Source: Ricinus communis
Taxonomy: Eukaryota > Streptophyta > Magnoliopsida > Malpighiales > Euphorbiaceae
Assembly: GCF_019578655.1 (NCBI RefSeq)
Contig: NC_063264.1
Coordinates: 5,208,001-5,272,000 of the forward strand
Length of the DNA stretch: 64,000 nucleotides
Direction of reading: 5' to 3'
Both the position numbers and the translations under genes were made by a program. The notes beneath the pieces were generated by a model, which saw nothing but the letters and a program-made list of their open reading frames with translations, ran no database searches and was not told the origin of the DNA. How positions within the stretch are numbered: the stretch's first letter is position 1; each line of letters begins with the position of its first letter. Below are positions 1-13,138 of the stretch, piece by piece.

Positions 1-3000
1 AGATAATCTCAAATGGATTTGTGAGCTTTTTTGAGACCTGAAACGTTGAGAAAGCATTGGCCACTATAATATTTTGGACAATATGCAACAAGCAAGTAGA
101 AAGACCACCAAGAATAATCTGCCATAATGCTTGCACATTTGATAGTCCACAAACAGACACGAACTATCAAAATCATAAAGAATTAAAAATGTCTTTCTGA
201 ATAATGCCCAAGGCATGGCTATGGAGTTAGAGAGTTACCTTTTCTTTTACAAGTTCTTCAGCTTCAGCATATTCATCAAGCTCAGGACTGTTCTTGTCCC
301 CATTTCTAACTTCATCTGATGGAAGATCCCATGCATCTTTTATTGACTTGAGCCCAAAGAACATAAGAAGAGTTACTGCTGCATATTCCCCGATCGGCAG
401 GGCTGCTCACACACCAAAAAAATGAGAGAAATGTCAAAAATAACTATGAAAAACTATATAGCTGATATTTACCTCATTTACTTGTCCCCTTCTTTTCCAG
501 TTAAAGAAATGATGGAGTAATACTAATAGAGTTTTGAACAGTTTTTAGAGAGCTGAAAGGAGCTAACTTATTTGACATAGCTATATTCGAGTTTCTGTTG
601 CTGCCTTTTTTTCCATTTCAGTTTTTATCCCCTGCTAATTATGTTATCCTTAGAACCTTTTGAATGCAAGTATTCATGGCCATTTTAATAGGGAAAATTG
701 CAGCCACAGCCCTGAGAATTTAGCGCGAAAAACACTTATATGCCTGCATTTTTTGAATTACTTGCCTTAATCCTTGACATTTTAAAAATACGAGGCACTC
801 TAGTTATTTCGTCTATTTACTGTGAGGAATCTGTTAGGTCAATGCACTTTTATTCGGTAAAGGCGACGTTTCATATTTATTACATATTAATAGATGAAAC
901 TGACCTTTTTTGCTTTTGTAAGCTTGATAAAAGAAGGTCAAAAGGTTACTTTAGTCAATTCGCCCCTCACTAACAGCTAAATGACCGGCATTTACTATCA
1001 AGGGCTAAAGGTAGTATTTTAAAAATGCAAGGACAAAAATGTTTTTCATGCTAAACCTTCTAATTTTTTCCATTTTAAAATTTCAGTATGGCATCTGAAA
1101 GCTAGATTCTTTTTACAGTGGCAGAATTTTCCCCCAAAATTCTATTGAGGATTTAATCAAAGTCATAGGTGCAAACTCATGGAAAAGGTAGCAAGTGCAG
1201 AAACTTGAAAGCAATGAATTCATGCATGGTGGATCATTCAGTGTTTCTCTCTACATTAAATGACAAACCAGCATACTGAAAAGGAATGGCAATTAGACAA
1301 TTGGATAAGACCTTTTCTTTGTTCCAGATTTAGCCTACCCAAATATACAGAAACCACTATATATTATTGTACCTGCTTTTCACAAATTGGCACAGCTTCC
1401 AGGTGGAAATGCACAAAAGAAGGACAAGTTACAAGCAATTCTATGAAACACTCAACTAATTGACTATAGAGAATAGTTTTGGAGAGAAAATCCATAATTA
1501 TACTAATATAGGTAAGTTTATGTTCAAACTAAACCTTCATAAAACACGACAAAAAGACAAATCCCTCCATATTTAAGCTTAATTAATTTCCACAATCACA
1601 TATTCTTTTTCTAAGATATTTCTACTTTCATCATAAATTCTCTTAGCATGATTGCATAGGAGAAGTATGACATTGCATGGATGGATTATAAGGTGAGAAA
1701 TTTGTAGTATAATAGGCAACAAAGACAATCAGAGAAAGATGCTATCCAAGATAAACAGACTAGACTACACTCAGAAGAAAAAGGCCATCTACAGTCATTT
1801 TGTTGTCCTCACTGAATCACTATTAATTGTATAAGAAAATCCTGCTCATGTTGATAGATACTAAGAACTAGAACTTACTTGTTTGGAACTGAGCAGGCAC
1901 TGAATGAAATATCCGTCCAATTATAACTGACAAGATTGTCATAAGTGAAAGAGCACCCATTGATCCCAGAAGAACCTTGTCAACAATTTAGCACGTAGTG
2001 AAAACAATTCAGTACCCAAATCATCAACATAAAATCTTCATAAATAGACGCTAAAAGCAAATCTATGAAAAAGAAAAAAAGCAAATAAAGACTGCATGCA
2101 GCAAGTTAAGCAGCTGGCAGGTGGAAAATGAGAGAGAGTTTAGGAGAGAACATACCAGTCCTTTCTTATATTGCATAGCCAACAGTGCAGCAATAAAAAA
2201 TGTCTGGCCAATACATGAAAAAGTTAACATCAGGCTGTGGAAATCATGAAGTAGAAAAAGAATGGCCGGATACTCATGGTAAGAGTGATAAGTAGCTTTA
2301 ACACCATCTATGGCAAGTATCAACCAAATATGGCAAGCAAGAAGACCAGTTAAAGTAAAAGAGGTGAAACAGTGAAACACAACCATTCTAGACTCAACTC
2401 TAAAACAATGTTGCCCTATTATATGCATCATTAACAGATATTTCCTTATTCATTATGAAAATAATTATGAATATTTACTTCCACCAGGCACTCGAGTAAT
2501 TGTCGTTTTTTTTTTTTTTTTGTGTCTTAACAATTGGTTTGAATAAGAAACGAAGGCAAAATAATTTGAAGATATGGAGGTTTCATTAGGTTAGAAACTA
2601 GTCATAATAAAGTGAGTAACTACAGAACAGAATTGCACAAAGCATTAGTTAGATCCCTCCTAAAGTATCTTTAAGCCTTCATAATGTTTAATTTTGTACA
2701 AAGAAAAACACTGAAAATTTAATTTCATGAGAACCAACTTTTGTGAATATTATGTGTACAGTTCAGAAGCGTACTAAAGTATAGATCTTTCAACACATGA
2801 AAAAGTGTATGTTTCTACTTTAGAGAGATCATCTCTTTTCTTATCATCCAAGCCAGGTCATTTTCAAGTTTTGATTTCTTTTTGAGGTATATTAGACTTT
2901 CTATGTTTTCAAGCCTTTAAAAGGCCCATTATGATTTAGGCCTTTTATGGTTTTTTTTTTTTTTTTTGCTTGCTTTTCCTTTAGGGGTATTGGATTTTGA

Positions 3001-5191
3001 ATCCAGGTCCGCCCATAATGGGTGTCAGTCCAAGTAAAAGGTTGGCAAATAAATAATTCTCTGACAAAATAAAGAATTGTATGCAGAAAATAAACTACTG
3101 CTACAAATATGTTTGTAAGAAAACATAAGAAACATATACAAATAGAAAAGAATTCTCTCTTGATTTTCTCTATAGAACAAAAGGGACATATAAGATCTTA
3201 CCCTAAGGCCAGTGAAACAATTACAACAATCCTAAGGGATTCAGATCCAAAAAGGATAAGTTTCTTAATTAATACTTAAGATGAATTATTCTACAAGGGG
3301 AGAGGAGGGAAAACAAAAGGAGCCGTCTACAAAAAACTCTTACAGCTTAAAAAGAAGTATGCTACCTTGTCTAAAACTTCAAGAAACAATCAAGCCTTCC
3401 AGTTACTTTGTCTAAAACTTCAAGAAACAGAAAGAGATAATAAACTATACTTAAAAAGCATGTCTAACTAAGTCTCACAGAGATTAAACTACTTGGGAAT
3501 TGAAAGGATGACCATAAATTTGTCAAATGTAAGCTGCTACCTTGTCCCCAATCTCAGAAACAAATATCAATGTGAATGCAGCAGTTAATCCTGATTTTGA
3601 AATTGCTGCTAAGATCGATGAAGGTCCACCTTTCACAAAGGCAATCAATGAAAATATGAAAGCACATCCCAGCAGCACAACAGCTATAGACAAAGGATAA
3701 GGAATTTTGCTGGGAGGTTCCACACTGCAAATCATGAAAGAGATATAAATGAGTGAGGCCAAATAAAGATGGCCCATCCTAAGCCATCAAAATTTAAAGT
3801 TCATACACAATAACCAGATAATATATAAGATGACTCGATGTGAAAGTAAATTAGATACAGGTTGTTCATGTTTTAGTGTAATTTGACCATAAAACAAGTT
3901 TAGGGCCTGAAATCACAGGCGTACTTTATTGGATATGAACAAACTAATACTATATGTTAAATCACAAAAACAATTCATTATGCAAAAGGATTACCAGCTT
4001 CACTTTTTGAAAGGAAAGAACTAGTTATTCAAGTTTAAAGAAGAATGAATACACCTTGTTGATTTCTTCTTTCATACACGCAAGATTCATTGTGCATCAA
4101 AGGATTACTCTCATAATAGTGGCATTGCACCAAAAGGATTTAACCATACAAACGTTAATCACCTTCTAGTACTAATACAATATCACCGGGCATCACTCAC
4201 ATTTCTGATGAATTATCACTGGGTGGACCATTGACAAGATTCTTCTGGTTGTCTTTTTCTTCTCCACCTTCATAGCCCCCAGATCCAATACTAACATTAG
4301 ATGCTTGTGGTCTAAGTATACTAAAATCAGAAATCAACCTCTCTCTGTATCTTACTGCAAACACGGTACAAAAAATGTCATTTGGTTATCCATTACAGCT
4401 ATAACTGAGGATAGGCATTGTGGAAAAAGGAAAAATCGCAAATAATGAAATGCCTTGGTGTTCTTCAAGCATTATACACAACATAAGCAAATAACAGTTT
4501 TTGGGAGGCAGCATTAACACTTGAATGGGTCATCAACTCAACTAAATTCAAAATGCCAACATGTTTCCAAATGTATTTAAGAATTTAGATGTTTTACATA
4601 ATAAAAGAAATGCATAGAATATCAACCAGCCGAACACAGCACAGTCATGTGCAATATTAGATTCAATTTGTCTGACACTCTTAAAATTCTTAAATCTTGA
4701 TCAATGCACTATTTTATTGAATAAAAGAGAAGATCTTCCAGATTAATCCCCTTACTATTGACTCGTGGAAATAACCATCAAATATTCTACTAAGTGCTAC
4801 TGATTTCTTTTAGTTTCAACCTTCAATTACCCACCCCTTCAATTCCAGAAAACAAAGAACAATAGTAATCCACCTTTCTAAAGACACATCAATAATGAAG
4901 TAATATCATATACTTTACCAAACACAAAAACTTTCTCAACCCAGCTAGCTCAAATTCTTTTAGCTCTAATAAACAATAAACTTACATACACCAAGATTCA
5001 GATTCACTCTTTGTTAAATCTTTAGAAAATAAGAAAAATAAGAAGAAGTAGAAGTAGTAGTAGTACATACATGAAGTTGAAATGGGTCTTGTAGAAATAG
5101 GAGCAAGACATGGCAATGAGTCCACTAAAGCTAATAAAGGAGGCTTCCCTCTGGAAATGAATGGTGTTCTTTGAAGACTCAGCCCCTGCAT
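1..5191 (-). CDS. PAM71-HL: Chloroplast GDT1/UPF0016-family cation transporter, PAM71-HL/CMT1 type (3' end beyond window)
   Basis: I assembled seven exons by reading GT-AG junctions on the minus strand: 5191-5071, 4354-4201, 3724-3541, 2203-2156, 1975-1879, 402-239 and 37-1 (continuing off the left edge). All phases match and give 268 residues so far. The N-terminus is rich in Ser/Thr/Pro and basic residues, as expected of a plastid transit peptide. Exon 3 carries a membrane segment and the UPF0016 signature E-x-G-D-K (VSEIGDK), followed by TFFIAALLAMQY in exon 4. Exon 6 holds the family's acidic linker (DEYAEAEELVKEK). The second E-x-G-D motif should lie outside the window. Known members (Arabidopsis At4g13590) sit in the chloroplast inner envelope and move Mn2+/Ca2+ into the stroma. 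The linker and exon 4-5 sequence fit PAM71-HL/CMT1 better than thylakoid PAM71; the choice between paralogues is from memory, not alignment. Confidence 0.88.
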
Positions 5192-5889
5192 ACTTTATTC
5201 CTCTTATCCTTGAACCCCTTTTTACTCTTAAAAGAATTGGACTTGTTCACCGATTATTCATTTTGAGAAATCGAACGCTGCTGATATTCAACTACGGTGT
5301 TTATCAGTAGAGATTGAAAAGCTGATGAGAGGTTTGTTTTCGGTAGTAAAAATTTGTTTGGGACTCGGGAGGGAGTGGTTGCCTGCAGCCACGTGTGCGT
5401 AATTGAGATAAAATGGAGTGGACCATTTTCAAAATGACGTCGTTTTGCTCAAGCTCGTAAGATGGTGAAGGTGATTCCACAAATGCAACTCGGAAAAAAG
5501 AAAAAAAAAAAAGAAAGCAAAGTTAACATTCTTTAAATCTTTGGGCTTTTTAATTTATTCAGTTTTTTAATTTTTCTTTATTAAATTCTTATATTTTAAT
5601 TTTTATTTTAAAAGAGTATTCAGAATTTTTAGTTAAAAAATAAAATACAAAAATTCAATAAAGCAAATAAAATTTATATAATTAAAAATCGACATGATCC
5701 TTTTTTTTTTAATGTCAAAAGTGAGAATATGTAATAATCGGTGAGTGATAGAGGTACGGCTATGAAAAGAAATAGGTGCCATTAAAAACTTTAAATCATA
5801 TTATCAAAAAGGAAAAAAGATTAAACTTTTCTTTATTAAGACTTATATGTAATGTAGGTTTGAAACTTTGGGTTGTATGAGAGGTTTGT

Positions 5890-6575
5890 TAAAGTAGTTT
5901 ATATATATATATATTAATTTATGAAATATAAAATTATTTTGACACGTATAATTTTTATTTTGATATATATATTATTTTTGACATATAAAATTTAAGTTTA
6001 TATGTAATTTTATAATTTTTTATTAATTTATTAATTAATAAGTTACATTTCTAATTAAACACTCATTATAATCCTGAAAATTGATATATTACTAATAAAT
6101 TAATTTTTTAATTAGATAATGATTATTTTTTAATTAGATAATGATTATTCTAAAAGATAGCATTATTAATTATATTCTAACATTATATTAACTAATAAAA
6201 GAGTTTTTTAATTAAATAATAATTTTAATTATTAAATATATATTTTAAATATTATATTCATTAATAAATTAATTCTAATTATATACAATAATTTCTAATT
6301 TTAAAAATAGTAATATCAATTATTATTGATAATGTTAATTTATATAATATTAGAGTTAATAAATAAATATTTTAAAAATAACTTACTGATAGTATTAATT
6401 TAAAAATAATATTAATAAATAAATATTTTATTAATACAACAAAACAAATAAAATTTAAAAATAATTAGTTTACTAATATTTCAAAATTATTATAAATCAC
6501 TATTAAGTATTGAATAATTAATTAAACTGTATTTATAAATTTAGTTTTATAATCAAAATAATAATAACAACCGTA
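5890..6575 (+). repeat. Dispersed AT-rich repeat, copy A
   Basis: Read directly, this segment shares long colinear stretches with 9640-10215. One shared block runs through 'ttaataagttacatttctaa', and further down both contain 'attaactaataaa' and 'aattagttt' blocks in the same order. A third copy is inverted at 62300-62830. No coding capacity. The copies are diverged by many substitutions and small indels. The ends are not clearly defined, so the class (non-autonomous DNA element, old LTR or other) is open. Confidence 0.6.
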
Positions 6576-9500
6576 TAATCTATGAATAGATGACTAGTTG
6601 AATTAATTCATAATTGTTCCTGAATCAGCTTTCCTTTTAGATTTTCAAGTTAAAATAAACATAATTTTTTTTGTGTGTTACTTACCACATCATCTATAAA
6701 TAAACTAAAATTAAATACTAATATATAATATTATTTATTTATTATCATTAGTAAGAGTGATCTCCATCCAAAATTTTGGCCAAATTCGAGTATTGAACAC
6801 ATGCATGTTTGATTTTTAAATTAAGCGAATATGAGCTTGACAGAGTCCTGAAAAATTATTATTCTCAATTTGATTCATATTAAAATAATAATAATAATAA
6901 TAAATCACATATGTGAATCTGAGAGTTTGATGAGCCGATAGAGTGACCCATTATGAATCCAATAAAATCCATGCCATACACAGATATCGGCCCATTAATA
7001 AGATCTCTCAAATGGAACTTCTTTGAAGAGCCCTTGCGCAAGGCCCTTATGCTTGAAAGCTTGCTTCCCTGTCATTTTTTTAGAATACATCATGACCAAA
7101 GGTAATTCAAAAGGAAAAAAATCGATCAAATAGAAAATTGATGGGTAATTGAAAAAAAAATAATCTCAAATAATATTTATATTAAATAGCTTAATATTTT
7201 TCTTGAAATTTTATTTTTAAATGTATTTTAATAATTAAAGTGATTAATATGCTATCCAATTAATCTAAAGATAATAATAAAATAATGACAATGATGATAA
7301 TAATCATGTGTGATTTATTGTGTATAATTATATTAATAATAGGAATTTTATATATGTGATAGAGATGATAATAGATATCAAAAACTATTTACAGTATTCT
7401 AAAATTAATAAAAAATATTATTTTATTTAATGTAAATTTTTTCTGAAATATTTATGAAATAGGATTCAAATTTTATACATTGAGCACTACCATTGCCATC
7501 AAATAAAAAATAAATCATCAATATCAAAATTAAATAAATTCACACGTATACATCCATATAGTAGTTGTGCTTTTCATTTTTCTTTATGTCAAAAAAGAAA
7601 AGAAAAGTGGACATCCCATGATAATCAAAATTCATTGAATCTTTTGTCATATGGTCAACCATAGCACAGCAGCAAGTAGTAGTAGTAAGCATTAGGATAA
7701 AAATAAAGGCAATATATATTTTTAAGCCCTTTAATCTTTAATTTCACCTTTTTGAGTCCCTTAACTTTTATTTTATTTTATTCAGTTTTTATATATGTTT
7801 TCTATTAAGAACTTATAAGTCATTAATCAAAGTGAAAAAAAAAAAAGAAGAAGCATAATGTCAATAGAATAAATAAAAATCTCATAAAATATGTCTAAAA
7901 AGTCTTTAATCTAAAAATGTTCTAAAATATAAGGATGTAATAGAATAGAATAAAAATTCAGGGGCTAAATAAAACAAAATTGAAAAATTCAGTGGCTAAT
8001 AATAGATTTTGCTTAAAATAAATCAATAATAATTTCTCAGCCATAGCACGTGACTCTCACGTCCGTAAGAGAATATGGACACCCCTCCTTTCTCCTTATT
8101 GTATCCTCACCTACTAAATACTACACCACCACCACCACTCACTAACGTGCAGCCTGTGGACCCCAATTAGAGGAATGCACATGCAAATGAGCCCCACACG
8201 CACGTAATTGCACAGCCCAATTACGACAAACTGAGAGATTATTATTTTTCTCTAACATTAGTTCATTAATTAAAGTTTGTTTATTCTACGCATATTTTTA
8301 CATTATCAGCGAACGAGCCACGTATCTAAAAAAAACATAATTAAATATATAAAATCTTTAATTACTCATTTAACAAAAAATTTATATTAATTAAGAAGTT
8401 AGCTTGATTGGAAAGATTATGCAGTGCAACTGCGAAACAGGTGCTGCTAAGCTATCACATGATCATCGCCGCCACGTGCTTTGTCGGGGAGGTCAAAGAT
8501 TTTCAGATATTTTTCTCTATTTTAAAAAACACTGCTGTTAATTAGTAGTTTCGTCATTAATACAAATATTACTCATATAGTCTAATAAGATTATGCGAAT
8601 AGTTTGCAATTAATTACAAATTTCATAATAAAAATGGTAAAAATACTAATAAATATTACTATAATATTTCAACATGTTTAATATATGTGTATAAATTGAA
8701 AGTAAAAATATATTTTCTTAACATTAAATTGCATTTCCACGTGGCCGTTTATTATTGGTAAAATGACGTGGGCGTTGGAGCTTATTGGGAGGAACGAACG
8801 CATCGTGAAGGCAGGCCTGGCTGTTGCGTAAGCGGTCCGCCCCTTCCCCTTTTATCTCTTCAATCAAAACTTTCCTTTCTCCTTTCCCTTTTTTTTTTTT
8901 CCCTCAAGACTTCAGTTTATTCCCATAATACCCTTATTTCCATGCTGTATTTACGTAAATCGAATATATGAATCACCACTTGCAACCAAATTAACAAAAT
9001 AGTAGGGTGGGGATAAATAATTGAATCTTTATATTATACGCAAAGTATATTATGTCAAGACCATTGGATTCGTCACGTATTTTTTTATTAAAATAATATT
9101 AATGATATACAATATGTTGCCTCAAAAATCACTCTGTCCGCTTTCAGTATATGAAATCTTATATATCTCCCCTATATATTAATTATTGTGGTCTCAAAGA
9201 TTTCCAAATAATTCATCTTGTATATCTCAATATCTTGATATCTTTTTTTTTTTTACACATCTTAAATTATTCTCTTTTTTTTTGTTTTAATTTAATTAAA
9301 AATGTTATGTAGGAAACAACTTTATAATAAAATTTGTTACCTCAATTATCAATTTTGTAGCATGCACTTATGTTATAACTTAGGCCTAATATATTATTTT
9401 ACTTTTATATTTTTAACTTTTAACTTCTGAAATTCCTGTAATTTTATTTTAACTAACAGCACTTTTAAATTTTAATTTGTAATATATTTCATGTCTTGTA

Positions 9501-9639
9501 ACGTATATACGGAAATGCATAGATTATATTTGATATATGACGCAAATGTAATTTAATTAGACGGAGATATTGAGCTGGAGAAATGAACTGGTATATTAAA
9601 AATTAAATAAAAATAGTAAATATTTTATTTAAAATCTTT

Positions 9640-10215
9640 AAATTAGAAATTTGTATATATATTAATTTTTTAAAATCTAATGCGTACTTAATTTTTGACA
9701 CATAGAATTTTTGTTTTCATATATGTACTATCTTTAACACATGGGATCCAAGTTTGTATAATTTAATAATTTTTCTAATTAATTTATTGATTAATAAGTT
9801 ACATTTCTAATTAAACACTGGTTCTAATTCTAAGAAATAGTATATTAATGATATTTTAATATTATATTAACTAATAAATTAATTATATAATTAAATAATA
9901 ATTTTAATTTTAAAAATAATATAATTAAATTAATATTTTTAATATTATATTTAATAATAAATTATTTTGTAATTCTAAAATAGCAATATTAATTATATTG
10001 ATGTGTTAATTTAAATTAATTAATAAATAATAATAATTATTATATTAATAAAAATTTTAAATTTTTAAAGAAATTAATGATATTTAAAATAGTTAGTTTG
10101 TTATTATATTTTAAAATTTTATAAATTAATATTAAATATTTCAAAAAAATTATTAAATCATATCTATTAATTTAATTTTATAATTAAAATAATGATTAAT
10201 ATTTATAATCCTTAA
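9640..10215 (+). repeat. Dispersed AT-rich repeat, copy B
   Basis: Colinear with copy A at 5890-6575. The shared landmarks are a 'tttttgacacatagaattt'-like block, a 'ttaataagttacatttctaa' block and an 'attatattaactaataaatt' block. It is about 100 bp shorter than copy A. No ORF of interest and no target-site duplication that I could establish. Confidence 0.55.
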
Positions 10216-11497
10216 AATCTAAAAATATCCGTGAAGTCTTCAAGCTAATAAAATCTCCACAGTGGCACATTGAAACCATATACTATCATGCATAGCGGTC
10301 CATCTCAAAATCACCACCAGCAATCTTGAATTTAAAAAAGATATTTCGGTCATTACTGAAAGAGAGATAGTGCACATGAACTAGGTTTAATGGCTTCACA
10401 CACTTTATTTTATCTGTAAATACAAACTCTTTTACACATTGGCATATAATAAATAAAAGTAAACAAAATTATTATTGTTCACGAGCATAATAGTTTAGGA
10501 AAAATAATATATTAAACCTAATAAAATTTTTACTTTTTGTTTGGAGGGAGAAAATAAAGAAAGAAAAATTGAAGAGACAAAATAGGAAATGAAAGTTTTA
10601 TTTTTATATTGGACAAAAAAGAAATAAAAGAATTTTATCTAATGTTTTTCGTTCATTAAGAAAAAAAAATGATAGATTATATTCTTAATTTATGTCTATC
10701 CAAATAAAAGTGAGAAATAAAATGACATATGATTTAATTTTTATATTTTTTTATTATTTTGAGAGATTTTTATCTAAATTTGATATGCACCAATAATAGA
10801 ATGATACATACATATGAGCGTTTAATATTTTATTATTAAATGATTGACATATATTTTTTCTATAATATTATGATATATCACTTTTAATTTGCATAAGAAT
10901 TATATATTTTTATAGTTAATACTGTTAGTTTTCCTTTTAAAATATTTATATTTATATTACTTAAACTCTTATAATTTCAAATTAAAATAGTAAAAAGTTA
11001 ATAAAGAATGACGATATGGATGTCATTTAATAAAAATAGTTTAATAAATGATTAAAAAATAAATAAAAAATAGGCCGCAGGAAAGAGTGCATTGAAAAGA
11101 AATAATAATAAGACAGTAACTTAATGCATGTCGTTTTAAATGAGGTGCGGTTAGGTTTTACAATTTGGAACTTAATTGAAGAAATTGCAAAGAAAAGGAC
11201 GTTGGGTTGGAGGTTATGATTTTCTGATAAAAGGTTACGAATGCATGGGATACTTACCCACTTCACTAGACGTTATAATATATACCATTACATATATCAC
11301 ATTGAAATTTTAAAAAGGAAATGTATATATATAAATATTATATAAAATAAAAGGTCCCAAAAAATTGCCATCCCCTCGTTCCCACCAGGAAAAGAAAGAA
11401 AAAAAAGGAAAGAGAACCCTCGAATCCATCGTATGATGATGATATAGCTAAAAAAAACAAAATGAAGACTCTCTCTCTAAAAAAACCCCTCTAATCT

Positions 11498-11522
11498 CGC
11501 TCCCTCTCTCTCTCTCTCTAGA
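11498..11522 (+). repeat. CT-rich tract in the 5' leader of the GATA gene
   Basis: A run of CT/CTC repeats lies about 90-115 bp upstream of the GATA start codon, with further short CT runs on both sides (11468-11480 and 11560-11575). Pyrimidine-rich 5' leaders are common close to plant transcription starts, so this is probably core promoter or 5' UTR. Confidence 0.6.
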
Positions 11523-11612
11523 AAAAACAACATCAACCCAACAACAACTGCTCCCATATTTTTTCTCTCTCTAAACAAAAACACAAACACCTTTTGTACC
11601 TTAGATACAGAA

Positions 11613-13138
11613 ATGGAGTCTCTTGACCAAGCTGCTTGCTTTATGGATGACTTACTGGACTTCGCTTCTGACATAGGCGAAGAAGATGACGACGAGGAAC
11701 ACAACAATAAACCCAGAAAGGCTTTTCCCTGTTCCCTTAACCCTAATGTTTCTTCTCCTTTCGACGTTTTCAACAACCACCACCCAGTTGACGATTCCAC
11801 CCTTCATCCTTTACCTGTAAGTTCCTTTCGAACAACCCAGATGACGGGTTTTGATGGGTGTTTATTTTTCGTTTTCCGGGCGTTTCGAGTCATGACTCGT
11901 ACTGACTCGGCCGCTTATAGGTTGTCGCCGAGTTAACTCGGGCTGTTCTGTCCGAGTTCTTTTTTTATTGTGACTCGACCGAGTCAAAGTAGACGGCATT
12001 GAATGGTATAATATTATTTACGCACTGATATTTTTAAATTCCTTTTTGTATCTTTTTTTTTTTTAGTTTTCAAACAAGTTGTTGGCTTTTGTTTGTTTCG
12101 TTGGAAAAAGCCAACCATATAGATATCTTTTTCAGTTGGACATTTGTGACCATTCCAACTTGTTAAATTTACAAACCTTTCGAGTGCTAACTGAAAGTTG
12201 AATTTGAGGGTACTGTGGACATTTTAAGCTAAATTGACATATATATGAGCTGTCTACCCACGAGAGCCAATAAATGTCCAGCAAATATTTTCTTTCTAGA
12301 ATAGAAAAAAATGATACGTCCACTCCACTTGCAAAAGGACAATATTATCCTAAAAGATTCTAAGAATTTTCTTATTTTGTCCGGTTGTGTCTGTACTATT
12401 GAAGAAAATTTAAGGGCAATATCACATGGGTGGCTCACATGATGCAAAAATAGCGCCCAAATTATTAAAATGAAAACTCGTTCGAGTTACCGAGTCTAAT
12501 TAACTCGTTCTTACGATTGAGGGTTTAATGAATTGTCTTTACAGGAATTTGCGGAGGAAGAGCTTGAATGGTTATCAAACAAAGATGCATTTCCTTCAGT
12601 TGAAACATTTGTCGACATTCTCACAGAAAATCCAGGTAGCTTACAGAAGCACCGGAGTCCGGTCTCAGTGCTTGAAAACAGCACAACAAGTAGCACCAGC
12701 AACAGTGGTCATAGTGGCACTAATGACAGTGTTATCATGAATTATTGCCGTAGCCTCCACGTACCGGTGAAGGCGAGGAGCAAGCCCCACCGAAGGCGCC
12801 GTCGTGACCTTGGAGGTCAGCAGTGTTGGTGGAGCCAAGAGAATTTGAAGAAAGTGAAAGTCGTAAAATCTTCATCTTCTACAATTGGAAGAAAATGTCA
12901 GCATTGCGGTGCTGAAAAAACACCTCAATGGCGTGCTGGGCCTCTTGGCCCTAAAACCCTTTGTAATGCATGTGGTGTGAGGTATAAGTCTGGCCGGTTG
13001 GTCCCTGAGTACCGGCCTGCTAGTAGTCCCACGTTTAGCAGTGTATTGCATTCAAATTCGCATAGGAAAGTTTTGGAGATGAGAAGACAGAAGCAGATGA
13101 TGGGAATTATGGTTGTGAAACCTATGGAGAAAGGGTAG
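11613..13138 (+). CDS. GATA1: GATA-type zinc-finger transcription factor, class A, GATA1-like
   Basis: Two exons, 11613-11816 and 12545-13138, are joined by a phase-0 intron with GTAAGT donor and TTTACAG acceptor, giving 265 residues. The N-terminus has the MDDLLDF motif with an acidic tract (about residues 11-28). Exon 2 opens with an [14 protein letters not shown] block and then a serine-rich stretch containing SPVSVLE. A basic segment (PHRRRRRD) resembles a nuclear localisation signal. The single plant type IV GATA finger (C-x2-C-x18-C-x2-C, residues 186-210) is followed by the conserved [19 protein letters not shown] tail. This order and the length match Arabidopsis GATA1 (At3g24050, about 274 aa). 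Such factors bind (A/T)GATA(A/G) promoter sites in the nucleus. Orthology to GATA1 rather than a close paralogue is inferred from the N-terminal motifs. Confidence 0.93.

Larger units (their letters stand above)
5300..11465. other. Intergenic AT-rich region, no gene seen
   Basis: This stretch lies between the 5' end of the GDT1-like gene and the 5' leader of the GATA gene. It has only short chance ORFs, many A/T runs and two copies of a dispersed AT-rich repeat (listed separately). The 8768-8971 ORF shows no recognisable protein features and ends in a poly-pyrimidine tract. Pieces around 8040-8240 and 8440-8500 are less AT-rich and contain several ACGTG cores, which could be cis-elements, but nothing ties them to a gene. 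Confidence 0.6.

Noticed and set aside
6000..10200. The AT-rich repeats as a possible scaffold-attachment region or replication origin
   Set aside because: AT-richness alone is no evidence; the shared block order points to a repeat family instead.
11477..11800. Minus-strand ORF of 107 residues opposite GATA exon 1
   Set aside because: Serine runs and a composition produced by the antisense of the acidic GATA N-terminus; no family resemblance.
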